A stretch of 64,000 nucleotides of DNA from Pseudomonas sp. TH15 (GTDB lineage Bacteria; Pseudomonadota; Gammaproteobacteria; Pseudomonadales; Pseudomonadaceae): assembly GCF_016651105.1 (NCBI RefSeq), contig NZ_JAEKEL010000001.1, positions 1,850,001 through 1,914,000 of the forward strand, given 5' to 3'. Below the pieces are notes generated by a model. The model did no database searches, had not been told where the DNA came from, and saw only the letters and a list, made by a program, of their open reading frames with translations. A program made the translations under genes and the position numbers. The stretch's first letter is position 1; every line of letters starts with the position of its first letter. Shown here piece after piece: positions 40,576 to 50,467 of this stretch.

Positions 40576-42495
40576 TCAAACGCGGAAGTGGCTGACCATC
40601 TGCTGCAACTGACCACCCAACCGTGCCAGTTCAACACTGGATTTAGCCGTTTCGTCGCTGGCGGCGGCGGTCTGTTCGGACACGTCGCGCACGTTGATGA
40701 TGCTGCGGCTGATCTCTTCGGCCACGGCGCTTTGCTGTTCGGCAGCGGCGGCGATTTGCTGGTTCATCGACTGGATGTTGGACACCGTGCGGGTGATGTT
40801 TTCCAGTGATACGCCAGCCTTGCGAGTCAGCGCGACGCTGCTGTCGGTCAGGGCGCGGCTGTTGTTCATCACCGCCGACACTTGTTGGGTGCCGTTCTGC
40901 AGACCGGCCACCAGGCCTTCGATTTCTTCGGTGGATTTCTGCGTGCGCTGGGCCAGGCCACGGACTTCGTCGGCCACCACGGCAAAACCACGACCGGCTT
41001 CACCGGCACGGGCGGCTTCAATCGCGGCGTTGAGGGCCAGCAGGTTGGTCTGTTCGGCCACGGCCTTGATCACGTCCATGACGCTGCCGATCTTGTCGCT
41101 TTCCTGTTGCAGCACGTTCATGGCTTGCGTGGAACGCGCCACTTCGGTGGCCAGGCGTTCGATCTGGGCGATGGCTTCGTTAACCACTTTGTCGCCTTCA
41201 CGAGCTTCGCCATCCGCCGCGGCGGCTGCCTGGGAGGCTTCTTCGGCGTTGCGCGCGACTTCCTGCACAGTGGCAGTCATCTCGTGCATCGCGGTGGCGA
41301 CCTGATCGGTTTCGATCTTCTGGCTGTTGACCCCGGCGCTGGTTTGCTCGGTCACGGCCGACAACTCTTCGGCCGCGCTGGCGATCTGGGTGACACCGTC
41401 GCGGATGCCGCTGATCAGGTCCCGCAGGGTCACGCCCATGCGACCAATGCCTTGCTGCAACACGCCGAGTTCGTCGCGGCGGGTGACTTTGACGTCCTGG
41501 GACAGGTCGCCGCTGGCGATACGGTCAACCACGGTCATGGTTTCGCGCAGCGGGCCGGTGATCTGACGGGTGATGACCACCGCGGCAATCACGCCCACCA
41601 GCAACGCCAGCAAGGTGCTGATCAGCTGAAGGGTGCGGGCCTGGGCGCTTTCGACGTCACGACGGTCGAGCTGGAATTGATAGAGCTTGTCGCTCAGGTC
41701 GACGATGGCATTGCCTTGGTCGGTCATGTCCTTGCGCACTCGCACAGCGTCGGCGGTGGCGACCTTGAACGCCTGCAAGGCGCTGCGGTAATTAGTCAGC
41801 GCTGTTTCCAGCTGACGCAGGTTGTCTGGCTGGGTGTCGGCAAAATGCACGTTCAGTTGTTTAAGGCTGGCGATGGCCGCATCCAGTTGGGCGACAGCCT
41901 TCTGTTCGGTCTCGGCATTAGAGTTGGCGGTGTAACCGCGCACTTCGTAGCGCGCCAGCATGAACGCTTCCTTGGCCGCCGTAACAGCCTGGAACTGTTC
42001 GAAGCGTTGATCGCTCAGGGGCATCTCCTGAACTTGCTTGCTGATCGTGTTGATCAGCGTGTTGGCTGACTCGGCATTGGCGCCCATGGCGTCGCGGGCG
42101 TTGTTACCGGTGCGGTAAGCGCTGCGCATTTCTTTCAACGATGCCTGATACGCGGCGATGACCGCGGCCTGCTCTTTGAGCGTTTTCAGGTTGTCAGCAT
42201 TTTTGAAACTGCCCAGCAGTGCGGTTTGTTGAGCCGCAAAACTGTCGAGGGTGGTCTGTACATTCTGCGCGGCGGTTTCGTCGCCGTTGGTCAGCATGTA
42301 TTGCAGGCGAACCACGCGCAATTTGGTCAGGCCGGCGTTGAGCTGGGTGATGTCACTCATCCAGTTGCTGCGGTCAATCAACCCGCCCAGGCTTGTCCAG
42401 CCGGTGAGGGCCAGGACGCAGGTCAATGCCAGAACCAGACCGAATCCCAGGCCCAGTTTCAGGTTTACGCTGATATTTGCGAACCAGCTATTCAT
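40576..42495 (-). CDS. Methyl-accepting chemotaxis protein with HBM sensor domain
   Basis: A 639-residue chemoreceptor. A first membrane helix (about residues 12-32) is followed by a long all-helical periplasmic domain of about 250 residues that resembles the helical bimodular (HBM) sensor of McpS, then a second helix (about 285-305), HAMP (ITGPLRETM), and the cytoplasmic signalling hairpin with [20 protein letters not shown]. McpS-type receptors sense TCA-cycle acids, but the ligand here is unknown. GGAGGAA precedes ATG 42495. There is no C-terminal CheR-binding pentapeptide. Confidence 0.93.
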   Translation of the reverse strand: MNSWFANISVNLKLGLGFGLVLALTCVLALTGWTSLGGLIDRSNWMSDITQLNAGLTKLRVVRLQYMLTNGDETAAQNVQTTLDSFAAQQTALLGSFKNADNLKTLKEQAAVIAAYQASLKEMRSAYRTGNNARDAMGANAESANTLINTISKQVQEMPLSDQRFEQFQAVTAAKEAFMLARYEVRGYTANSNAETEQKAVAQLDAAIASLKQLNVHFADTQPDNLRQLETALTNYRSALQAFKVATADAVRVRKDMTDQGNAIVDLSDKLYQFQLDRRDVESAQARTLQLISTLLALLVGVIAAVVITRQITGPLRETMTVVDRIASGDLSQDVKVTRRDELGVLQQGIGRMGVTLRDLISGIRDGVTQIASAAEELSAVTEQTSAGVNSQKIETDQVATAMHEMTATVQEVARNAEEASQAAAAADGEAREGDKVVNEAIAQIERLATEVARSTQAMNVLQQESDKIGSVMDVIKAVAEQTNLLALNAAIEAARAGEAGRGFAVVADEVRGLAQRTQKSTEEIEGLVAGLQNGTQQVSAVMNNSRALTDSSVALTRKAGVSLENITRTVSNIQSMNQQIAAAAEQQSAVAEEISRSIINVRDVSEQTAAASDETAKSSVELARLGGQLQQMVSHFRV

Positions 42496-42749
42496 CACAA
42501 TTCCTCCAGGAACGTTGTATTTCTTTATCGTCATTTGGCTGGAAGATTGTTGTTTTTAGGGTGCCAGCAAGGTGTGTTGCCAACCTGTATCGGCAGTAAT
42601 CCCGAGAGCTGAAAGGTTTTTGTAGGACAGAATTTGTAACAGACGATCCCAAGACTTTTTTCACATGGGTTTCACCCGCTGCCCACGCGAGCCTCTGTAG
42701 TTTCGTCGCATCGAATGACAAGTGATGCTGGCTGGCGAGGCGGCTTGAT

Positions 42750-43421
42750 GTGGAATTGAGACTGAGTCTGTTCGGGGTAAAACGCTCGATTAACGTGAGC
42801 CGTTTGGCCCGTTATCGAAACACCGCCGTCATCCTGGCCGCTTCGCTATTGGTTATTCCACTGACGATCTGGCTGTTGCGGCCCGCCTCGGTACCGGACC
42901 TGGCCCATGGCAACGTGGCCGGCGCCAAGGCGTTGGTGTCCGGCTGGGCCAAGGGCGACATGATCGTTCTGGTACGCCACGTCGAACGTTGCGATCACTC
43001 CACGGCCGTTTGCCTGAGTGGTAACGATGGCATCACTGACCGTTCCCGCGGCGTCGCCGTTGCTGTTGGTTCGCACTTCGAACGTCTGGGCCTGACCAGA
43101 GCCGACATTTACAACAGCCCGATGCTGCGCACGGCGCAGACCGCCGGCTACATGTTCAACTCGGTGGGTGTGGGCGAAGACTGGTTGATCAGTTGCAAGG
43201 GCACCATGTTGCGCGACGCGCTGGCGCACAAAGTGCCAGGCAGGAACCTGATTCTGGTGACCCATAGCGAATGCATGGCAGATCTGGCGAAAGCGCTCAA
43301 CCTGTCGCTTTCCACCCCCGGTTATGGCGCCTCGCTGTTCATCTCCGCCGAAACCCCTCAAGCGCCGCGTATGCTTGGCTTCATCGAGGCCTCTGACTGG
43401 CGGTCGGTGACGACCCAGTAA
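42750..43421 (+). CDS. Membrane-anchored histidine phosphatase family protein
   Basis: A 223-residue protein with an N-terminal membrane helix (about 27-45) and a periplasmic histidine-phosphatase domain. The catalytic site reads LVRHVERCDHS (the usual RHGE is replaced by RHVER), with SPMLRTAQTA and the second histidine in VTHSE. This resembles the Ais/LPS-core heptose phosphatase type. It uses GTG at 42750. The next genes encode a PAP2 phosphatase and a GT39 transferase, pointing to envelope or lipid A phosphate chemistry. Confidence 0.82.
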   Translation: MELRLSLFGVKRSINVSRLARYRNTAVILAASLLVIPLTIWLLRPASVPDLAHGNVAGAKALVSGWAKGDMIVLVRHVERCDHSTAVCLSGNDGITDRSRGVAVAVGSHFERLGLTRADIYNSPMLRTAQTAGYMFNSVGVGEDWLISCKGTMLRDALAHKVPGRNLILVTHSECMADLAKALNLSLSTPGYGASLFISAETPQAPRMLGFIEASDWRSVTTQ

Positions 43422-43453
43422 GTTGCCCTTCACTTTTCTGAATCAGGACGTTC

Positions 43454-44296
43454 ATGCTGACTTCTTCTCCTTACCGCTTTTACTGGGTGAACTTTGGTAT
43501 TCCACTGTTCTGTGCGGCCGTGGTTTTTCTGATGTTCGACATGACGAAAATCGACATCGCTTTCAGCAACCTTCTGTTTGATCCTGTCACCCAGAGCTTC
43601 CCGCTGGACAAGGTTCATTTCTTCGAACAGCTCACCCACAAGTGGGCGCGCATCATTCCGAACTGGACGGCTGAAATCGCCTTGATCGGCGCGATCCTCT
43701 CGTTTGTCTGGCCGCTGATCAACACGCAAAAGTACCCGCGACTGGCTGGTTTTCTGGAACGCAGCAAAGTCGCACCGGTACTGCGGTTTGCCAGCGGGCA
43801 TCGTCGGGATTTCCTGTTTGTGGTGTTTGCGTTTGCCATTTGCACCGGCGTGATCCACTTCCTCAAGGCCCACACCAGCGTCTACTGCCCGATTGAAACG
43901 ACCCTCTATGGCGGCAAAATCGCCCACATGGAGTGGTACAACAACTTCCAGCTGTTCAAGGAAGCTGGCGACGGACGCTGCTGGCCGGGCGGACATGCCT
44001 CGGGCGGTTTCACCATGCTTGCGTTGTATTTCGTGGCCCGTCGTTACCGGTGGCGCTTCTCGAAAGCGCTGATGTGGGGTTCGTTGTTGCTTGGCTTCAT
44101 CTACGGCACCACACGGGTCCTGCAGGGCTGGCACTACATGTCCCACACCTTCTGGGCCGGGATCTTCGTGTGGCTGGCGTGTTTGCTGACGGCACTGGCG
44201 TTCTACGGGCGAGCGCGGCTGGAGCAGCCGGTGCTGCACAAGCATCAACAGCGAGTGCCTGCCAGCATCCTGGCAACTCCCTTGAGCAACGAATAA
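43454..44296 (+). CDS. PAP2-family membrane phosphatase
   Basis: A 280-residue membrane protein with about six helices. The PAP2 phosphatase motifs are degenerate but recognisable: motif 1 FLKAHTSVYCP, motif 2 PGGHASGG, and motif 3 TRVLQGWHYMSHTFWAG carrying the catalytic histidine. Such proteins dephosphorylate lipid A or undecaprenyl pyrophosphate at the periplasmic face (LpxE/LpxT/UppP-like). It lies 32 bases after the histidine phosphatase. Confidence 0.87.
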   Translation: MLTSSPYRFYWVNFGIPLFCAAVVFLMFDMTKIDIAFSNLLFDPVTQSFPLDKVHFFEQLTHKWARIIPNWTAEIALIGAILSFVWPLINTQKYPRLAGFLERSKVAPVLRFASGHRRDFLFVVFAFAICTGVIHFLKAHTSVYCPIETTLYGGKIAHMEWYNNFQLFKEAGDGRCWPGGHASGGFTMLALYFVARRYRWRFSKALMWGSLLLGFIYGTTRVLQGWHYMSHTFWAGIFVWLACLLTALAFYGRARLEQPVLHKHQQRVPASILATPLSNE

Positions 44297-44298
44297 CC

Positions 44299-44407
44299 CT
44301 GTGGCGAGGGGATTTATCCCCGATGGACTGCGCAGCGGTCCTTTCTTTTGAATCAAAAGAGAGGGCCGCTACGCGCCCCATCGGGGATAAATCCCCTCGC
44401 CACAGGT
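44299..44407. repeat. Long palindrome of the GTGGCGAGGG class
   Basis: CTGTGGCGAGGGGATTTATC at 44299 is matched by its reverse complement ending CCACAG near 44405, with a nested TTTTGAATCAAAA hairpin at the centre. It separates the convergent PAP2 and glycosyltransferase genes. Confidence 0.87.
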
Positions 44408-44423
44408 AGGTTTCGGACAGGCG

Positions 44424-45862
44424 TCAGTCGCTGACGAAGTAGTACGCCTGCCGTCCGACCATCATGGTTTTCAGCACTTTGAGTGGCGCGGCGGGTTCAG
44501 TGTCCGCCGAGATCACCGCCACGTTCGTTGATGCAGCGCTGAGGAAGTCCTGCAACTGCGCCTCTGTATCCAGTCCCTTCAGCACACTCTGCGTATAGAA
44601 CACGCTGGCGCCACCGACCCGCTCGTTTGCCTGAAACAGCGCGACTTGATGACCGTCGGCTTGCAGCGATTGGATGTGGTCAGTCAATGGCAGGAACGAT
44701 AGATGCTTATCGGCGTTTGGCAGTGCCCACTGTGCGGCGCCCAGATAGCCAGCAATCACCACCGTCAGTACGGTTGCCGCCAGCGCCTGACGATGACGAG
44801 CGATTCTGCCTGGAAAAGAGTTGGCCGATTCGTACGTTTTCAACTTCTCGAGCAACACCCACGCATACTCCGCCGCAATCACCGCCGCGGCAGGCGTCAT
44901 CGACATCAGGTACACCGTGCGCTTGCTCGACGCCAACGTCAGCATGACGAACTGCGCCAGGATCCACAGGGTGAAAAACAGCAAGTAACGGTTGGCCATC
45001 AGGCTTTTGCGAAAGTGCCACAGCCCCAGGTACACCAGAATGTTCCAGGGCAGGAATGCTTCCGGCAATTTGGCCAGGTAGTAATAGAACGGTTCGTAAT
45101 GCCCGGCTTCGACGAAGGAGCCGCTGAAGCGCCCGACGCTGTTGGTCAACAGCACTTCGCCCAGGGCATGTGCGCCGCCGCGTTGATACAGCACGGCGAG
45201 CCAGATCAGCAGCGGAATCAACCCCACCAGCGTCAACACGCCGGGGCGCAGCCAGTCGGCGACTTTCAGGCGTTTGTCCATCAGGCTCTCGGCCAGCAGA
45301 AACGCGAAGATCACCACCCCCGGCATCGCCAGGCCCAACACGCCTTTGCTCAGCGTCGCAATGGCAATCCCGATGACAAACAGCAGCGAATTGCCGAAGC
45401 TCGATGCTCTTTGCCCCTGAAAAAAGCCAACAGCGCCATGGTCACGCCGAGGGCGAGCAAGGCGTCTTCACCGACACCGCGCACGTTGCTCCAGTAGCTG
45501 GCCATGGTCGCCAGCAGGATCCCGGCGGTCCAGGCAACGGTCTTTGGCCGGCCAAACCGGCGCAGCATCGCGTACAGCACCATCACGCTGAACAACCCGG
45601 CAAACGCCGAGGCCAGTCGCACTGCCCACGGCGTGCCGCCGAACACGCGAATTGCCCCGGCATCGAGCCAAAGGCTCAGGGGAGGTTTCTCCAGAAACGG
45701 TTCGCCGAACAAACGGGGGGTCACCCAGTCGTCATCCAGGTGCATTTCCATGGCGATCCCGGCAACCCGGGCTTCGGTAGAACCTTGCAATTGATGATTG
45801 CCAAGTGCGAAGAAAAACAGCAGACAGCCAAGCAGGAAAAGCAACGGGGCAGGACGCGACAT
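44424..45862 (-). pseudogene. GT39/ArnT-like membrane glycosyltransferase, frameshifted
   Basis: Two adjacent frames make one protein of about 479 residues, with ATG 45862 as start. The N-terminal part (to about 45420) has the GT39/ArnT features STEARVAGIAMEM, DDDWVTPRLFGEPFLEKPPL and several membrane helices; the C-terminal part (from about 45420 to 44424) has further helices and SSKRTVYLMSM. The break lies in a T6 run (A6 at 45420-45425 on the plus strand); one added T gives ALLAFFQGQRASSF and a continuous frame. It may therefore be a sequencing error rather than a dead gene. ArnT-like enzymes transfer sugars from lipid carriers to lipid A or protein, fitting the two phosphatases next door. 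Confidence 0.82.
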
Positions 45863-45931
45863 GGCTTTCAGGCAACCGAAAGGGGCGGGAGGCCTGAGCA
45901 TACTGCGCCAATGCTTAACAAATTGTGAAAC

Positions 45932-46519
45932 TCACGCCAACCGTCGCGACCAGCGCTTGTCCGGTGTTTCGAACGTTGAGTTGATCAACGCCGTCAGCAC
46001 GTGGTCCTGCCAGCGCCCGGCGATACTCAGGTAGGCCTTGGCATAGCCCTCGCGTTCAAATCCCAGACGGTCCAGCAGCCGCGCACTGCGCTCATTGCCA
46101 GGAATGTAATTGGCCATGATCCGGTGCAGACTCTGCTGTTCGAACATATAGCGAATGCCTGCTTCCAGCGCTTCCTGCATCAAGCCCTGGCCCTGATGAG
46201 CTTCGTCGATGTGGTAACCGAGGTAGCAGGCCTGAAACGCCCCGCGAGTGATGCTGCTGAAGTTGCAGGCGCCGATCATCTGGCCGCTGTCCGGGGTCAG
46301 CAACGCAAAATGCACCGCCAGGCCGGCCTGGAACGCGCTGGCTTGCACCTCAAGGCGCGGGCGGATGTTTTCAGTGCTGTGGTAATCGCTGGGGCGAATC
46401 GGCGACCAGCGGGCAAGATGCCTCAGGTTGCGCCGGTAGAAGTCGCTCTCCAGCGCCGCCTGTTCAGGGTCGAGCACCGCCAGGGTCAGGCGATTGCAGG
46501 GCAGGGTCAGCAGCGGCAT
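45932..46519 (-). CDS. GNAT acetyltransferase, RimJ/RimL type
   Basis: A 195-residue N-acetyltransferase similar to RimJ: YLGYHIDEAHQGQGLMQEAL (acetyl-CoA binding, Q/RxxGxG/A-like) and LHRIMANYIPGNERSARLLDRLGFEREG. It may acetylate the N-terminus of a ribosomal protein or a small amine; the substrate cannot be told. It stands alone on the minus strand. Confidence 0.88.
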   Translation of the reverse strand: MPLLTLPCNRLTLAVLDPEQAALESDFYRRNLRHLARWSPIRPSDYHSTENIRPRLEVQASAFQAGLAVHFALLTPDSGQMIGACNFSSITRGAFQACYLGYHIDEAHQGQGLMQEALEAGIRYMFEQQSLHRIMANYIPGNERSARLLDRLGFEREGYAKAYLSIAGRWQDHVLTALINSTFETPDKRWSRRLA

Positions 46520-46612
46520 TGGGCGCTCCGGTCAGTGGTATCAAAGGACAGAATTGCCCGCTGCGGCAGAAAATACAAACCGCTCTATAAATTCTGGCCA
46601 CTCATTGCACAT

Positions 46613-46704
46613 ATGTAGGAGTTGCCGAAGGCTGCGATCTTTTGATCCTGCTTTTAATTGAAAGAGTAACGTCAAAGGATCGCAGCCTGCGGCAGCTCCT
46701 GCAT
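46613..46704. repeat. Palindromic element, TGTAGGAGTTGCCGAAGGCTGCGA class
   Basis: The left arm from 46613 (TGTAGGAGTTGCCGAAGGCT) pairs with the right arm ending CAGCTCCTGCAT at 46704. It shares its consensus with 35391-35476, and lies between two divergent acetyltransferase genes. Confidence 0.84.
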
Positions 46705-46731
46705 CGGCGGTGTAATGTCAGGGAGAGGGTG

Positions 46732-47310
46732 ATGGAGTTTGCGTTTACCGTCGGCACTGAGTCGCTGACATTGAGGTCTCCGGATCCGGCATTGTGCAAG
46801 GCGTTCCAGCAAGCGCTGAACGTCAGTTATCCACAGCACGCGGAGTTCCTCGCCTGGGCCCGGCCGCACACCACCGAGGTGCAGGCGCTGGAATCTTTGC
46901 TACAGGCCCGTGACGACTTCAGCAGTGAAACCGCTGAGCGCCGGTTGTTCATCATCAGTGCGGACGGGCAAGCCATCATTGGCTGCATCGGCCTGAAACC
47001 GCGCCAGCGTGATCGCTTTGTTGTCGGGTACTGGGCCAACACCGAGCATTCCGGCAATGGCTACATGCGCGCCGCTCTTGCGCGTTTGGTGAGAAGTTTG
47101 CCTGACTCAAGGTTTTACCTGACCACTTCGTCGGCCAATACGCGCAGCCAACGCTTGGCTCAATCGGCGGGATTTGCGCTGATCAGAATTCATCCACAGG
47201 CCCGCCATTCTTCACGCCACGGCGTGCAGGACACTTATGTGTATCGCTTCGACGGCAAACGGCAGGCAAAAAAAAGCCCGCGGGAGGGCGGGCAAACCGT
47301 AGTTTCTTGA
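46732..47310 (+). CDS. GNAT-family acetyltransferase
   Basis: A 192-residue N-acetyltransferase of the RimJ/Acetyltransf_3 type (RLFIISADGQAIIGCIGL; VGYWANTEHSGNGYMRAAL; ANTRSQRLAQSAGF). ATG 46732 follows a GGGAGAGG site and is preferred over an upstream frame that runs through the repeat. Its last codons overlap a hairpin that ends the convergent DUF2252 gene. Confidence 0.86.
   Translation: MEFAFTVGTESLTLRSPDPALCKAFQQALNVSYPQHAEFLAWARPHTTEVQALESLLQARDDFSSETAERRLFIISADGQAIIGCIGLKPRQRDRFVVGYWANTEHSGNGYMRAALARLVRSLPDSRFYLTTSSANTRSQRLAQSAGFALIRIHPQARHSSRHGVQDTYVYRFDGKRQAKKSPREGGQTVVS
47268..47293 (-). terminator. Rho-independent terminator of the DUF2252 gene (minus strand)
   Basis: Read on the minus strand, GCCCGC and GCGGGC form a stem across CCTCCC, followed directly by eight Ts. 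It lies inside the end of the convergent GNAT coding region, about 105 bases after the DUF2252 stop. Confidence 0.72.
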
Positions 47311-47398
47311 ATGAGCGAGGGCAATGTACCGTTTGATGGAGGCGCGTGTAGTGAAGAAAAATTTATCTACCTCAACGCTCACCGGGCCATTACGGTGA

Positions 47399-48805
47399 CT
47401 ATGGCAAGTGATCCGCCGCAAAGTCGGCCTCGGAACGCGCCCGCAAACGGCCCTTGCGGCAAGCCTGTTGGAAGCGCTCGAAATCCTGCTCATTCTGCTT
47501 GGTGTAGCCTTCGGCATACTTGAAGAGCGCATCGGCCAGTGCCGCGCTTTTGCCAATGTAACCGCTGATTTGCGCGGCTTGCCCTGACGATTTGGCGTGG
47601 GCACGGGCCAGGGCTCGGCCGCAGGTTCGTCCATAGGCTGCAAAGGTTTCGGCGTCGAATGTCTCGATTTCAGCCGAGACTTTCATGTCGCGTAACTGGC
47701 GTACATAAAACTGTCGACCGCCGGGGCCGGTCGTCCAGCCGAGAAACAGGTCACTGGCCGATTGCATCAACCGCTGGCCGTTCACCACCCGCTGACCGTT
47801 GTGCTGCACCCGCGACTTGCTCTTGACGTAACCGGCGAGCACCGAGCGCCGCGCCTCCTTGAATTGCAGGAACAGCGGATTTTCCTGTTCGTCGGTCAAC
47901 AGTGCCACCAGGCAACGCGTGCCGACACTGCCGACACCGACCACTTTGAACGCCATGTCGTGGGCATGAAACCGCGACATTAGCTCACGCCGGTCAGCCT
48001 GCAGTGTGGTTCGATAGTCGCCCATGAACGTGTCGTAAAGCGGCTTCCAGTCAGAGAACCGCAGCCAGTCATCGTCGGCATCCAGCAGCGTCGTGGTGGT
48101 GTGCAGGTGAAAAATTTCCGGCAAGTCATCGCGAATGGTCAGACGGCCCTCGGCGTCACGTTCGCATATTTTTGGCAGCAACTCGGCATGCGTGCGCCGC
48201 TCGGCTTTCTCGATGGCCCGCTCCACGTGTTCCAGCGTGGCTTTACTCGCTTGCTCCAGCAAATCGTCGTAACTGATGGACCCGTACCAGGTTTCCAGCG
48301 CGCTCTGTTGGGCGCACTCCGCCATGGTTTTCTGATAGGCCGCGACCACCTGACGGCAGACGTCTTCCTCGACCGTATCGCCGTGGCGCAAGTCACGCGC
48401 GGCCACCACGAAACTCGCGGCAAGGCGTTTCAGATCCCATTCCCACGGCCCGGGATGCGCTTCATCGAAATCGTTGACGCTGAACAGCAGATTGCGCTCG
48501 GGCGTGGCAAAACCACCGAAATTCATCAAATGACAATCGCCACAGATCGGCAACGTCAGCCCCATGTTTGGCGTACTCGACAGATCATGAGCATGCAATA
48601 ACGCATTGCCGCGAAAAAACGTGAACGGCGAAACCAGCATGCGCCCGTACCGCAATTCGACCAGCGAGGCGACGCGGCCCTGGCTGGATGCCTTGATCAG
48701 CGGAATCGGGTCGCGGTTCATCTTGCCCGTGTTCGCCTGAGAGCTGCGCGAACAATTCTTGCGGGCGTCCTTGCCTTGTTGCATGCGATCTTGAAGGCTG
48801 GTCAT
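47399..48805 (-). CDS. DUF2252 family protein
   Basis: A 468-residue protein of the DUF2252 family, related in fold to aminoglycoside-phosphotransferase-like kinases. It has the family blocks LMNFGGFATPERNLLFSVNDFDEAHPGPW (the FDxND kinase-like loop), DVGSVGTRCLVALL-like KVVGVGSVGTR and LFLQFKEARRSVL. ATG 48805 (MTSLQDRMQQG) is used; the upstream in-frame extension is implausible. No neighbour gives a clue to substrate. Confidence 0.86.
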   Translation of the reverse strand: MTSLQDRMQQGKDARKNCSRSSQANTGKMNRDPIPLIKASSQGRVASLVELRYGRMLVSPFTFFRGNALLHAHDLSSTPNMGLTLPICGDCHLMNFGGFATPERNLLFSVNDFDEAHPGPWEWDLKRLAASFVVAARDLRHGDTVEEDVCRQVVAAYQKTMAECAQQSALETWYGSISYDDLLEQASKATLEHVERAIEKAERRTHAELLPKICERDAEGRLTIRDDLPEIFHLHTTTTLLDADDDWLRFSDWKPLYDTFMGDYRTTLQADRRELMSRFHAHDMAFKVVGVGSVGTRCLVALLTDEQENPLFLQFKEARRSVLAGYVKSKSRVQHNGQRVVNGQRLMQSASDLFLGWTTGPGGRQFYVRQLRDMKVSAEIETFDAETFAAYGRTCGRALARAHAKSSGQAAQISGYIGKSAALADALFKYAEGYTKQNEQDFERFQQACRKGRLRARSEADFAADHLP

Positions 48806-48890
48806 GGGGGCTCGTTCTGACGGGGGCGGCGCTGTGAGTGTAGAAGCGCTTCTGCGGTTTATCCGTCTGTCTGCAACGAGCGGTTGCCGT

Positions 48891-49816
48891 TCAATACTCC
48901 GTGACCTTGTCCTCACGCAAAATCCACCCAGCCTCGCCAGCCATCAATTTGTACTGAACCTGCCGCATCTTTCCCGTCCGGCCCGCATTGGCATCCGCGC
49001 TGTCATACACCGGGAAGCGCCGCACCAGCCTGTTCTCGACTACCGCAAACGCGTCCTCCCCCTGATACCCTCGGCCGTTTTCGGATTGTCGCTGACCGGG
49101 GGCAGATAGATTTCGCTGAGGGATTTTTTGTTGTTGGCCGAATAGGCGACCAACCCTCCCTGCATACCGCGACCTGGCGCGCGCGTGGCGATGTAGATCT
49201 CGGGTGAGCCGTCATTGTTGAGGTCGGCAACTTCGGCACGGACGATGTTGCCCGTGAGTGGCTGGGTCAGCAGCGAATTGTCGATTTCCAACCCCTTGGG
49301 CTCGATGCGCAAAGTGGGTTTGCCATCGACCCGATCCTCTTTCAGGTGAAAGTTGATGCCCTGCAACGCCAGGTTCTGCTCGAATGGCGAGTTGTTATCC
49401 GCTGCGTCGCCGTTGGAGAGGATCAGGGTGATCCCGTAGTTCGCGACTTCATTACGCCGTGCAGCATTGCGCATGAGATAAACCTGCACCGTGTACTCAC
49501 CGTCGGCGGGCAACGAACCGATGAAGTGATTGCCCATGACCGAGCCGTTGAACAGCGCGGAGTCAGAATCCTTGGCGGCGATATTGAAATAGGCGGAGGT
49601 GTTGGAGGGCTTGAAGTCCACCGTCAGCACCTGCCCCGCCTTGGCGTTGAGTTTGTACTCCGCGGTTTTATAGCCCTTGATCGACTGTTTGAACTGCACG
49701 CTGCCATAACCGCTTTTGTAATTGACCTGCTGAATCCTCGGCGGAATGTCGGCGGTGGCTGCGTGGGCCGAAAGAGAAACGAGGGCAGCCAGTATGGCGC
49801 CGAGCCAGATGTTCAT
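48891..49816 (-). pseudogene. Periplasmic lysozyme-inhibitor-like (PliG-type) protein, frameshifted
   Basis: ATG 49816 begins a signal peptide (MNIWLGAILAALVSLSAHAA). The mature N-terminal domain (NAKAGQVLTVDF; YFNIAAKDSD; VYLMRNAARRNEVANYG) resembles the inhibitor of g-type lysozyme (PliG) pattern. It is followed by a second domain with FG-GAP-like VADLNNDGSPEIYI. The frame breaks at a C5 run (49058-49062, plus strand): one added base gives GIRGEDAFAVVENRLVRRFP and continues to TEY at 48891, for about 308 residues. The stop seen at about 49040 is therefore premature. PliG identity is tentative. Confidence 0.62.
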
Positions 49817-49915
49817 GAGCGTCCTTCGGGTAATGGTGGCGGGGAGAATGATCACCCGAGTTGGGTGCATGGGCTTTGCAGCTTTTCCCACGGATCACAA
49901 AGTTCGGTTGTTGGA

Positions 49916-50467
49916 TCACACGCCGTAGCGTTTGTTACCTCCAGAAGTGATGCAATACCGACCACCACGTGGGCCGATACACACGTTTCCTGACGAGCAG
50001 GAACAAGATGAACCGTAACTGGGTGATGCCTGCCGATATTGTTTGGGCGGGGAGGCGAGCGGTGCAGATGGTGCTTTGGAGACCGTAAAACAGGTGGCCC
50101 CCGTGCATAACTTGCTGGACGACAGCCACCTTGCGGGCTGTCCGTCAGCGCTTACGCGAACCCATTCATTTTGCCGTTCATATATTTGAACCTGGGTTCC
50201 CCGTTTCAGGCTGGAGACAACTTTGCCAGCGGGTCGGTCGCGTTGATTGAGCTTGTCTGCGTTTACGTATTGATCGCTAACGGGCTGGGCTGCCGGCGCC
50301 TCGGGATGACTCACGAGTGGAGCCGGTGTCGAGATCAGATTCTGAGAGGGCGTCACGACGCCAGCAGGCTTGGTCGCTGTAGGCGTTTTCTCGCCGAACA
50401 GCCAGAAAATGCCCACCAGTATGATGAGGGGAACCAGCCACGGCTGAGATTTCTTGCGCATATCCAT
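49916..50467 (-). CDS. Membrane-anchored SH3-domain protein with C-terminal GPRGGRY motif
   Basis: About 183 residues (start ATG 50467 or ATG 50461, both after GGAGAG). An N-terminal membrane helix (LVPLIILVGIFWLF) is followed by a Pro/Ala-rich linker, a bacterial SH3 (SH3b) domain (NADKLNQRDRPAGKVVSSLKRG; EWVRVSADGQPARWL), and a cysteine-containing tail with GPRGGRYCITSGGNKRYG, a motif often found at the end of small exported bacterial proteins. Cell-wall or ligand binding at the membrane is plausible; no specific function is known to me. Confidence 0.72.
   Translation of the reverse strand: MDMRKKSQPWLVPLIILVGIFWLFGEKTPTATKPAGVVTPSQNLISTPAPLVSHPEAPAAQPVSDQYVNADKLNQRDRPAGKVVSSLKRGTQVQIYERQNEWVRVSADGQPARWLSSSKLCTGATCFTVSKAPSAPLASPPKQYRQASPSYGSSCSCSSGNVCIGPRGGRYCITSGGNKRYGV

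Noticed and set aside
40576..42495. Antisense frames of up to 395 residues opposite the chemoreceptor
   Set aside because: The minus-strand chemoreceptor has complete HAMP and signalling motifs; the plus-strand frames have none.
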